This document shows, piece after piece, positions 14,955 through 22,544 of a stretch of 32,514 bases of DNA. The DNA lies in NCBI GenBank assembly GCA_002347815.1, contig DDXV01000077.1, positions 1 through 32,514 of the forward strand, in the 5' to 3' direction. The DNA comes from Syntrophaceae bacterium UBA2251. GTDB lineage: Bacteria > Desulfobacterota > Syntrophia > Syntrophales > UBA2251. Made by a program: the position numbers and the translations under genes. A model generated the notes under the pieces. That model saw nothing but the letters and a program-made list of their open reading frames with translations, searched no databases and was not told the DNA's origin. How positions within the stretch are numbered: the stretch's first letter is position 1; the number at the start of each line of letters is the position of its first letter.

Positions 14955-15932
14955 ATGGGCGCCAGTCTGCTCGACCGGCTTTACGCGAGCCAGTCCAACA
15001 AACGCCTCTTCTTCCGCGACGGCTGGGGCGACCTGCCGCTGCTCGAGCGGCTGGCCCGGGAGGGCCTCGTCCAAACGCCGGCGCCGGCGATCCGGATCGA
15101 CTGGGAGCCGCCCCGCGACGCGCCGGGGACCGTCCTGCAGGCCGGGTCCTTTGCCAGCCCGTTTTCCGGCGAGGGGTTCCCGGAGGCCAGCCGCACGGCC
15201 TATGTGGAACGGATCCTGCCCCGGGGCGCGGACGCCCGGACCCCGGTCTGCGTGCATTTTGCGGCCACGGGGGACGAGGGCTTCGAGCGGCGGCGCCGGA
15301 CCCTGGCCCTGCCCCTCGCGCGGGAGGGCATCGGTTCGATCCTCCTCGAAAATCCCTTCTACGGCCGGCGACGGCCGCCGGACCAGCACGGCAAGATGCT
15401 CAACCGCTTCAGCGACCTGTGGGCGATGGGGGGCGCCACCGTTCTGGAGGGGCGGGCCCTGGTCCGCTGGCTCGGCGAGGCGGGCTGCGAGCGGATCGGG
15501 GTGTCCGGCGTCAGCATGGGGGGCGGAATGGCCGCCCAGGTCGGCGTTCTCGCCGAACGGCCCGTGGCGATCGCCTCCTTCATCACCCCCAACTCGGCGA
15601 GCGCGGTCTTTACGGAGGGGGTGCTCAAACACTACCTCGCCTGGGACGTCCTCAACCGCCAGCTCGACGGACGGGGACCGGCCATTGAATTCATGCGGAA
15701 GCTCCTGGACCTGTCGGATCTGCGCCGCCTGCCCCCGCCGGCCCGGCCGGCGGCGGCCTATCTGGTCGCGGCGAGGCGGGACGCCTACATCCCCCCGGCG
15801 GCAGCGAAGCGCCTTCACGCCCACTGGCCCGGGAGCCATCTCCAGTGGCTGAACACGGGGCACATCGGGGCCTTTCTCTTTCACCGGAGGACCTTCATCG
15901 CCGCCATCCGGAGCGCCTTCGCCCGGGTGTAG
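14955..15932 (+). CDS. ABHD18-like alpha/beta hydrolase
   Basis: A 325-residue cytoplasmic-looking protein with no signal peptide. The nucleophile elbow is GVSMGG (S187), preceded by ENPFYGRRRPPDQHGK at about 132-147 and RFSDLWAMGGATVLEG. That pattern is typical of the ABHD18/DUF2048 group rather than of common lipases. The likely acid is in AARRDAYIP and the catalytic histidine in NTGHIGAF near the C-terminus. Esterase, thioesterase or acyltransferase activity is possible; substrate unknown. It is transcribed divergently from the dehydratase subunits, and a GC-rich hairpin follows its stop. Confidence 0.8.
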   Translation: MGASLLDRLYASQSNKRLFFRDGWGDLPLLERLAREGLVQTPAPAIRIDWEPPRDAPGTVLQAGSFASPFSGEGFPEASRTAYVERILPRGADARTPVCVHFAATGDEGFERRRRTLALPLAREGIGSILLENPFYGRRRPPDQHGKMLNRFSDLWAMGGATVLEGRALVRWLGEAGCERIGVSGVSMGGGMAAQVGVLAERPVAIASFITPNSASAVFTEGVLKHYLAWDVLNRQLDGRGPAIEFMRKLLDLSDLRRLPPPARPAAAYLVAARRDAYIPPAAAKRLHAHWPGSHLQWLNTGHIGAFLFHRRTFIAAIRSAFARV

Positions 15933-15934
15933 CC

Positions 15935-15958
15935 CCCCCTGTGTGAGTCCCACGGGGG
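15935..15958 (+). terminator. GC-rich hairpin between the hydrolase and HD-GYP genes
   Basis: CCCCC-T-GTG pairs with CAC-GGGGG around a 7-base loop just after the hydrolase stop. There is no T-run behind it, so it is at best a weak or Rho-assisted terminator or a pause site. Confidence 0.3.
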
Positions 15959-16043
15959 AGGACCCGATGGAGAGGCCCGTCATGCCGGCGAGAGATGGCC
16001 CGTGACGTGAACAGCCGAAGGGAAGACGGAAAGGAGAACACCG

Positions 16044-18773
16044 ATGAGTGATGCATCCTTTGTCGGCCTGTTTCAGAACGCCGTCCTGCTGCTCGGGGTG
16101 GCCTTCATGTTTGATGTCGCCGCAAGCCGCTGGCGCATCGAGAAGGCATTGCTCTGGCAGGCGCTGATCGGCGTTGCGCTCGGCGCGGTCGGCATCACCG
16201 TCATGCTGACGCCCTGGGCATTCGGGTCCGGCATCGTTTTCGACACGCGTTCGGTGCTGATCGGCATATCCGGTCTTTTCTTCGGGTTCCTGCCCACCGC
16301 GATCGCGGTGGCGATCACCGCGGCGTTTCGTTTTCTTCAGGGAGGGACGGGCGTCTGGACGGGGGTCTCCGTGATCCTCGTTTCAGGCGCCATCGGCCTC
16401 GCCTGGCGGCGCTTTCGCGATCGCTCCCTCACCGAGATTTCCTGGCGTGAACTCTACCTCTTCGGCCTCGTCGTTCATCTGGCCATGTTGGGCCTGATGC
16501 TCACGTTCCCTTGGGCGACGGCGATCAAGGTCCTGTCGCACATCACCCTGCCGGTGCTGCTGATCTATCCCGCGGGAACCGCCTTTCTGGGCGTGCTAAT
16601 GGTCAACCGGCTGAGGCGCGAGCGGGCGGAAGAGGCGCTGAGCCAGAGCGAGAACCGGTATCGCTCGCTCTTCAACAACAGCATCGACGCGATTCTGCTG
16701 ACTGCCCCGGATGGAAGGATCCTGGCGGCCAATCCCGAGGCGTGTCGCATCTTCGGGCGCAGCGAAAAGGAGATCTGCCGAATCGGCCGGGAAGGAATAA
16801 TGGATTCGACGGACCCCCGCCTGCCTGCCGCGCTCGAGGAAAGGCGGCGCACCGGCCGGTTTCGAGAGGAACTCACCTTATTTCGCCAGGACGGGTCCCG
16901 ATTTCCCGGTGAAGTCTCCACCGCCGTCTTCATCGACCGCGATGGCCAGCCCAAGACCAGCATGATCGTCCGCGACATGACGGAGCGGAAGCGGGTCGAA
17001 ACGGCTCTGTGGGAAAGTGAGTACAAATATCGCCTGCTCGCCGATAACGTCAGCGACGTCATCTTTGTCCTGGACATGAATCTGCAATACCTCTATGTCA
17101 GCCCCTCCGTCAAAAGCCTGAGGGGATACGAACCGGAAAAGGTGTTGAAACAACCGCCCGTTGAAACGTTGACGCCCGCCTCCTGGGATGCGGCCATGAA
17201 AAGCTTTGCGGAGGTCCTGGAACTGGAAAAATCTCGAGAAAGGGACCCCGGCATCACGCGGACGCTCGATCTGGAAATGAATCGTAAGGATGGGACCACC
17301 GTCTGGACGGAGGTGAAGCTTTCCTTCATCCGCGACGAACATCAGCAGCCGATCGCCATTCTGGGCGTCACGCGGGACATATCGGAACGCCGGCGGGCGG
17401 ATGAAGCGATCGTGGAAAGTGAGGAGAAATTCCGCAAGGCCTTTTGTACCACCCCGGATTCCGTGAACATCAATCGACTCGAAGACGGCCTGTACGTTTC
17501 CATCAATCCGGGCTTTACCCGGATCACCGGGTATACGGAAGAGGAGATTATCGGAAGGACCTCCGGCGAGTATGGGATCTGGATCCGCACGGAAGACCGG
17601 CAGAGATTGGTGGCGGGGTTGAAGCGGGACGGGAAGGTCTCGTACCTTGAGGCCGATTTTCGCATAAAGAGCGGCGAGGTCCGTCACGGGTTGATGTCGG
17701 CGTCCATCATCGATCTCAAAGGCGTTCCCCATATCCTGAACATCACCCGGAACATCACCGACCGCAAGCAGGCGGAGATGGCTTTACGGGAAAGCGAGGA
17801 AAAATATCGACTGGTCGTGGAAAACGCGGAAGAGGCTATTTTGATTGCCCAGGACGGCACGCTGAAATATGTCAATCCCGCGACCCTCGCCCTGTTGGGC
17901 TATTCCGAAGAGGAACTGCTTTCCAGACCCTTCGCCGAGCTGATCCACGCCGGGGACCGCGAAAAAATGCTGGAGGCCCATGCCAAACGGATGCGGGGGG
18001 AAGAGACTGAGCCCGTCAAGCAGTTCAGGGCGCTTTGCAAGGATGGCGCCGTTAAGTGGGCCGATTCTCATGCCGTCGTGATTGTCTGGAACGGGAGAGC
18101 GGCCACCCTGAATTTTTTCACGGAGATCACCGAGCGCAAGAAAGCGGAAGCGTCCCTGGCAGAGAGTGTTGCCCAACTGCGGAGTGCCCTGGACGCAACC
18201 GTTCAGGCCATTGCCGTGATCGTGGAGACGAGGGATCCCTACACGGCGGGTCATCAGCGCCGGGTGGCGGATCTGTCCTGCGCCATCGCGGCAGAGATGA
18301 ACCTTTCCGATACCGTGATCGACAGCATCCGCATGGCCGCGATCATCCATGACCTGGGCAAGATATCCGTTCCCGCGGAGATCCTCAGCAAGCCGACCCG
18401 GCTGACGGACGTCGAATTCAGTCTTGTGAGAACCCACCCCCAGTCGGGCTATGACATCCTGAAGAATATCGAATTCCCCTGGCCCATCGCGAGGATGGTT
18501 CTGGAGCATCACGAGAGGGTGGATGGCTCGGGATATCCGAACGGTTTAATAAAAGATCAAAGCCTTCTGGAATCGAGGATTCTGGCGGTGGCGGACACCG
18601 TGGAGGCGATGGCCTCCCACCGTCCCTACCGTCCCGGGCTGGGGATCGAGATCGCTTTACGGGAAATTGAGACGCATCGAGGAACCCTCTACGATGAAAC
18701 CGTTGCGGATGCCTGTCTGAGATTGTTCAGGGAGAAAGGGGATCAGCTCTCGGGACTCGAGTTCAAAAGATAA
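16044..18773 (+). CDS. Membrane sensor with 5TM-LYT, four PAS and HD-GYP domains (cyclic-dinucleotide phosphodiesterase)
   Basis: A 909-residue protein. Residues 1-190 are a 5TM-5TMR_LYT type membrane domain (5-6 hydrophobic helices, with FDTRSVLIGISGLFFGFLP at about 66-84). Four PAS domains follow at about 203-315, 325-450, 460-575 and 585-700, joined by short E-R-K-x-A-E signal helices. Residues 715-905 form an HD-GYP domain with HD at 769-770, HHERVDGSGYP at 822-832, and the conserved GHQRRV and HP metal ligands. HD-GYP enzymes linearise c-di-GMP, and some act on other cyclic dinucleotides. Ligands of the PAS domains are unknown. AAAGGAG lies 6-7 bases before the ATG. The CHAT lipoprotein gene follows 110 bp downstream. 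Confidence 0.95.
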   Translation: MSDASFVGLFQNAVLLLGVAFMFDVAASRWRIEKALLWQALIGVALGAVGITVMLTPWAFGSGIVFDTRSVLIGISGLFFGFLPTAIAVAITAAFRFLQGGTGVWTGVSVILVSGAIGLAWRRFRDRSLTEISWRELYLFGLVVHLAMLGLMLTFPWATAIKVLSHITLPVLLIYPAGTAFLGVLMVNRLRRERAEEALSQSENRYRSLFNNSIDAILLTAPDGRILAANPEACRIFGRSEKEICRIGREGIMDSTDPRLPAALEERRRTGRFREELTLFRQDGSRFPGEVSTAVFIDRDGQPKTSMIVRDMTERKRVETALWESEYKYRLLADNVSDVIFVLDMNLQYLYVSPSVKSLRGYEPEKVLKQPPVETLTPASWDAAMKSFAEVLELEKSRERDPGITRTLDLEMNRKDGTTVWTEVKLSFIRDEHQQPIAILGVTRDISERRRADEAIVESEEKFRKAFCTTPDSVNINRLEDGLYVSINPGFTRITGYTEEEIIGRTSGEYGIWIRTEDRQRLVAGLKRDGKVSYLEADFRIKSGEVRHGLMSASIIDLKGVPHILNITRNITDRKQAEMALRESEEKYRLVVENAEEAILIAQDGTLKYVNPATLALLGYSEEELLSRPFAELIHAGDREKMLEAHAKRMRGEETEPVKQFRALCKDGAVKWADSHAVVIVWNGRAATLNFFTEITERKKAEASLAESVAQLRSALDATVQAIAVIVETRDPYTAGHQRRVADLSCAIAAEMNLSDTVIDSIRMAAIIHDLGKISVPAEILSKPTRLTDVEFSLVRTHPQSGYDILKNIEFPWPIARMVLEHHERVDGSGYPNGLIKDQSLLESRILAVADTVEAMASHRPYRPGLGIEIALREIETHRGTLYDETVADACLRLFREKGDQLSGLEFKR

Positions 18774-18883
18774 CCCGGCCTCAATCCGGGATCGCACGCC
18801 GGAAAGACGTGAGACGCGGCGCCGGGGCGGCGTCAGGAAGGGCATGGGCGAAGCGACGCGCTTCGCGGGAAAGGGGAGAAGGG

Positions 18884-21163
18884 ATGTTTGAGCGATATTG
18901 CGTGAGGTGGGCCATCGTCCTGTGCGCCGTTGCCCTCGCCGGCTGTTCCCTGTCGAAGGACATCCAACTGGCCAGCTATGCCCAGAAACAGCAGATCCAT
19001 GAGATCATCCGGATGCTCCAGCCCAGTCTCGATGCGGGCGAGACGGTTCCTTCCGCCCAGCTCTATTTTCTGGCCGCCTCTTACGTCGGGATTCGCGATT
19101 ATGCAAAGGCGCTCGCCGTCACGGATCTGCTGCAGAAACAAATCGACGCGGGCGACCGGACGCTGGTCGGCACAGACCTGACCGTCTATCCGCAAATCCT
19201 GCGGGGACAGGTCTACCTGGATCAGGGCGAACCCCGGAAGGCCATCGAAGAGGGTCGCCTCGCCTACAAGCTGCTGCATGAGGGCGGACGCGAAAAAGGG
19301 GGTTTCTATACCTCCCAGCTCATCAACACCTACGACATCCTGGGGGTCGCCTACGCCCTGGCCGGCGATGCCGTCCAGGCGCGGAAGATCGTTCAATCCC
19401 TGCAGGGCGTGACCATCACGGTCATGAACGGGCCGGAAAAATACAGCGCCCTGGCGCGGATTCACATGGCGCTCAGGGAATACGATTCCGCGCTGGCCGC
19501 GATCCGGCATCCCGATGCGAAAGTGACGGGCGCCATCACGGCCTTCTACGACCAGACCTTCCAGGAGATCCCCAACCTCTTCATCCTGTCGAAAAGCCTT
19601 TACGAGACCGGAAGCGTCCAGGAGGCAAGGGAGGGATACGATCGGCTCCTGGGACACCCCCAGATCGAACAGATCGGCGGCATCTACTGGATCGTGCTCC
19701 TGGACCGGGCCAAGATCGCCTTGGCCGAAGGCCGGAAAAGCGAGGCGGAGGCCCTGCTCAAAAAGGCCGTTGACGTCATCGAGAGGCAGCGTGCCTCGAT
19801 CCATTCCGAGGCCGGACGCATCGGCTTCGTCGGCGACAAGCAGGAGGTCTACGCGCAATTGGCGGCCCTGCTTCTCGCGGAGGGTCGTTATGCGGAAGCC
19901 TTTGCCTGCGTGGAGCGCGCCAAGGCCCGCGCCCTGGTGGACCTGCTGGCTTCGCAAAAAAACATCCCTTCGCGCGGCGGACGGGCGGAGCGGGTCCGGA
20001 CGACGCTGGCCGAACTGGACAAAGCGGAAAACGACCTCACCGTCGTCGCGCAGGGTCAGGATGTGGCGGACCGGGGCAAAACCCGTTCGGTCGTCCTGGC
20101 GCTGAGAAAGGACCTGCGGGAAAAAGCGCCGGAGCTGGCGGCGCTCGTTTCCGTGACGATTCCGTCCACCGCCGAGATCCAAAGCAGGCTGAAGGACGAC
20201 GAGACCCTGCTCGAATACTATTCCACGGGCCGGGACTGGTATGCCTTCATTTTGACGGGCCGGACGATCGGGGCGCGGAAGCTGCCGGCCGAGAACCTGG
20301 AAGGGAACGTGGACGTCTTCCGCAGGCAGATCGCGGCCCGTGATCCGCGGGAAGTCGACCGATACGGCCGGACGCTCTACCGGCAGCTCCTGGCGCCGGT
20401 GGTTCCCGCCGTCCGGACGGGGAAACTGATCATCGTTCCGCACGGGGCCTTGCACTACCTGCCTTTTGCCGCCCTTTCCGACGGCAACGCCTCCCTGATC
20501 GAGCGCTTCAGCATCCGGATGCTGCCCAGCGCCAGCGTTCTGAGTTTCCTCAAGGAACGGACGTCGCGGGGGCGTCAGGGCGCCCTGATTCTCGGCAATC
20601 CGAAGCTCAGCGATCCGAAATACGATTTGAGGTTTGCGCAGGACGAGGCCCTGGCCATCGGGAAGATCCTTCCCCAGTCCCGGGTGCTTCTGCGCGGCGA
20701 GGCCTCCAGGGCCAACCTCGTTAGTTTGGCCGGCGACTATGCCGTCATCCACCTGGCCGTCCATGGGCTCTTCGATCCGGATCGGCCGCTCGACTCGGCG
20801 CTGCTGCTCGCGTCGGACGGAAGCGGCGACGGGCTGCTGAGGGCGGGGGACCTGTACCGATTGTTTCTGAACGCCGACCTGGTGACCTTGAGCGGGTGCG
20901 AGACGGCCCTGGGAAAGGTGTCGACCGGCGATGAGATGGTCGGCTTCACGCGCGGCTTCCTCTATGCCGGGGCGCTCTCTCTGGTGTCGAGCCTCTGGCA
21001 GGTGGATGACGAGGCCACCCGGGATCTCATGGTGGCGTTCTACGCCAATCTGTCGACGATGAGCCGGGAGGAGGCCTTGCGACAGGCCCAGCTCGCCACC
21101 CGGAAAAAATACCCGCACCCGTATTACTGGGCCGCGTTCCTGCTCACCGGCGGTTCCGGGTAG
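18884..21163 (+). CDS. CHAT-domain (caspase-like) lipoprotein with TPR-like repeats
   Basis: 759 residues from the ATG at 18884. The frame extends 25 codons upstream, but this ATG has GGGGAGAAGG close upstream and yields a lipoprotein signal (MFERYCVRWAIVLCAVALAGC, lipobox LAGC, Cys21). Serine at +2 suggests outer-membrane sorting. Residues 30-430 are helical, TPR-like repeats (for example GRYAEAFACVERAKARALVDLL). The C-terminal third is a CHAT peptidase domain with the catalytic dyad H627 (HLAVHG) and C672 (LSGCETALG), followed by GFLYAGALSLVSSLWQVDD. CHAT proteases such as separase-like and Craspase-linked TPR-CHAT enzymes cleave protein partners. Envelope-anchored members are poorly understood. 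The gene lies between the HD-GYP and DUF362 genes, 14 bp before the latter. Confidence 0.92.
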   Translation: MFERYCVRWAIVLCAVALAGCSLSKDIQLASYAQKQQIHEIIRMLQPSLDAGETVPSAQLYFLAASYVGIRDYAKALAVTDLLQKQIDAGDRTLVGTDLTVYPQILRGQVYLDQGEPRKAIEEGRLAYKLLHEGGREKGGFYTSQLINTYDILGVAYALAGDAVQARKIVQSLQGVTITVMNGPEKYSALARIHMALREYDSALAAIRHPDAKVTGAITAFYDQTFQEIPNLFILSKSLYETGSVQEAREGYDRLLGHPQIEQIGGIYWIVLLDRAKIALAEGRKSEAEALLKKAVDVIERQRASIHSEAGRIGFVGDKQEVYAQLAALLLAEGRYAEAFACVERAKARALVDLLASQKNIPSRGGRAERVRTTLAELDKAENDLTVVAQGQDVADRGKTRSVVLALRKDLREKAPELAALVSVTIPSTAEIQSRLKDDETLLEYYSTGRDWYAFILTGRTIGARKLPAENLEGNVDVFRRQIAARDPREVDRYGRTLYRQLLAPVVPAVRTGKLIIVPHGALHYLPFAALSDGNASLIERFSIRMLPSASVLSFLKERTSRGRQGALILGNPKLSDPKYDLRFAQDEALAIGKILPQSRVLLRGEASRANLVSLAGDYAVIHLAVHGLFDPDRPLDSALLLASDGSGDGLLRAGDLYRLFLNADLVTLSGCETALGKVSTGDEMVGFTRGFLYAGALSLVSSLWQVDDEATRDLMVAFYANLSTMSREEALRQAQLATRKKYPHPYYWAAFLLTGGSG

Positions 21164-21177
21164 AAAGGGTCGATGGC

Positions 21178-22287
21178 ATGTCCACCGTCATCATTCGCAA
21201 CGCCGCCTATGACAACGCCCTGACGGCGACCTTCGCCGGGATCCTCGACGCCTTGGGCGGTCGGGACATTCCCCGCGGCAGCCGCGTGCTCGTCAAGCCC
21301 AACCTGCTCTCCCCGGCGCGGCCGGAAGAGGCCGTTCTGACGCACTTCTCGCTCGTCCGGGCGGCGGTCGAATACGTCCTCGAACGCGGCGCCCGGCCGC
21401 TCGTGGCCGACAGCCCCGCCATCGGCGCCTTCACCCGCATCCTGAAGGAAGGCGGCCTCCGGGAGGCCCTGAAGGACCTGCCCGTGGAATGCCGGCCCTT
21501 TGAGGAATCCGTTGCGGTCGATGTGGGGCCCCCGTTCGGGTCGATCGAGATCGCCCGCGAGGCCGTCGAGGCCGACGTCATCCTCAATCTGCCCAAGCTC
21601 AAGACGCACAACGCCATGCTCCTGACCCTGGGGGTCAAGAACCTCTTCGGCTGCGTCGTCGGCTACCGCAAGCCGGAGTGGCACATGCGCACCGGCGTGG
21701 ACCGGCGGATGTTCGCCCGCCTGCACGTGCAGATCTGCCGGCGGCTGAACCCCGCGTTCACGGTGCTCGACGGGGTCCTCGCGATGGAGGGGGAGGGGCC
21801 GGGGAAGGGCGGCACGCCCCGGCCGGCCGGCGTCCTGATCGGCAGCCGGAGCGCCTTGGCCGTGGACGCCTGCGTCTGCCGGATGATCGGCCTGTCCGAG
21901 GGGGAGTTGCCCTCCCTGGCGGCGGCGACGGCGGCGGGCCTCTGGCCGGAGGCCGTGCAGCTCGACGGGGATCTCCCCGCCGTCCGGGGGTTCCTGCTCC
22001 CGCGCCCGGGGCCGCTGATCTACGGCCCGAAACGCGTGCAGGGCTTCGCCCGGCGACACCTCCTCCAGCGGCCCGTCTGCGATGCCGCGCGCTGCAAGCT
22101 CTGCGGCGAATGCGAGAAGATCTGCCCCGCGGGGGCGATCCGCACCCGGGACAAGGCCCTCGTCTTCGACTACGACCGCTGCATCCGCTGCTTCTGCTGC
22201 AGCGAGGTCTGCCCCCACGCGGCACTGCGCAGCGCCGAAACGCCCGCCGGCGCAGTCCTCCGCCGGATCGCCCGGAAGATGCTCTGA
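21178..22287 (+). CDS. DUF362 protein with C-terminal 2x[4Fe-4S] ferredoxin domain
   Basis: A 369-residue iron-sulfur protein. The DUF362 region (about 1-280) has VLVKPNLLSP, NLPKLKTHNAMLLTLGVKN and VLDGVLAMEGEGP, the family signatures. Residues 300-350 hold two ferredoxin clusters (CKLCGECEKICPAGAI and CIRCFCCSEVCPHAAL). This architecture is widespread in anaerobes and is thought to take part in electron transfer or cofactor-linked redox chemistry, but no reaction is firmly assigned. The ATG at 21178 follows AAAGGG. The gene is 14 bp behind the CHAT gene, so they are likely co-transcribed. A functional link between them is not evident. Confidence 0.9.
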   Translation: MSTVIIRNAAYDNALTATFAGILDALGGRDIPRGSRVLVKPNLLSPARPEEAVLTHFSLVRAAVEYVLERGARPLVADSPAIGAFTRILKEGGLREALKDLPVECRPFEESVAVDVGPPFGSIEIAREAVEADVILNLPKLKTHNAMLLTLGVKNLFGCVVGYRKPEWHMRTGVDRRMFARLHVQICRRLNPAFTVLDGVLAMEGEGPGKGGTPRPAGVLIGSRSALAVDACVCRMIGLSEGELPSLAAATAAGLWPEAVQLDGDLPAVRGFLLPRPGPLIYGPKRVQGFARRHLLQRPVCDAARCKLCGECEKICPAGAIRTRDKALVFDYDRCIRCFCCSEVCPHAALRSAETPAGAVLRRIARKML

Positions 22288-22544
22288 CAAAAAAAATCCC
22301 TTGATCTTAAAAATTTTCAGGTTATGATCAGGCCCGATGAATTTAGGTGTTAACCCTTTATGACCCTGCCCCCCGGGAGGGCGCCATGGCCGGAAAAACG
22401 AAACCCCGATTCTCAGCCTGAGAGCGAGGTTTTGCATTTTGTGGCGCCGCGCCGTGTAACCCGCTTCAGGTCGTCCTTCAAAACCCGTTCACCCCATTCG
22501 AACTCCCACTGTTTCGGGCATCAAACAAGGAAAGGAGGGTATGT
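22288..22544 (+). promoter_or_regulatory. acs upstream region with candidate promoter at 22301-22328
   Basis: 257 bp without a credible gene, AT-rich at its start. TTGATC (22301-22306) and TATGAT (22323-22328) are 16 bp apart and match sigma70 boxes at 4 and 5 of 6 positions. Transcription from about 22335 would give a leader of roughly 210 nt before acs, long enough for regulation, although no known riboswitch was recognised. AGGAAAGGAGG precedes the acs ATG. Confidence 0.45.

Noticed and set aside
15933..16043. c-di-GMP riboswitch before the HD-GYP gene
   Set aside because: Only a simple GC-rich hairpin is present; no GEMM-type conserved loop sequence or tetraloop-receptor pattern was found.
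18833..21118. 761-codon minus-strand ORF opposite the CHAT lipoprotein gene
   Set aside because: GC-rich antisense shadow; the plus strand carries clear lipobox and CHAT motifs and the minus frame has none.
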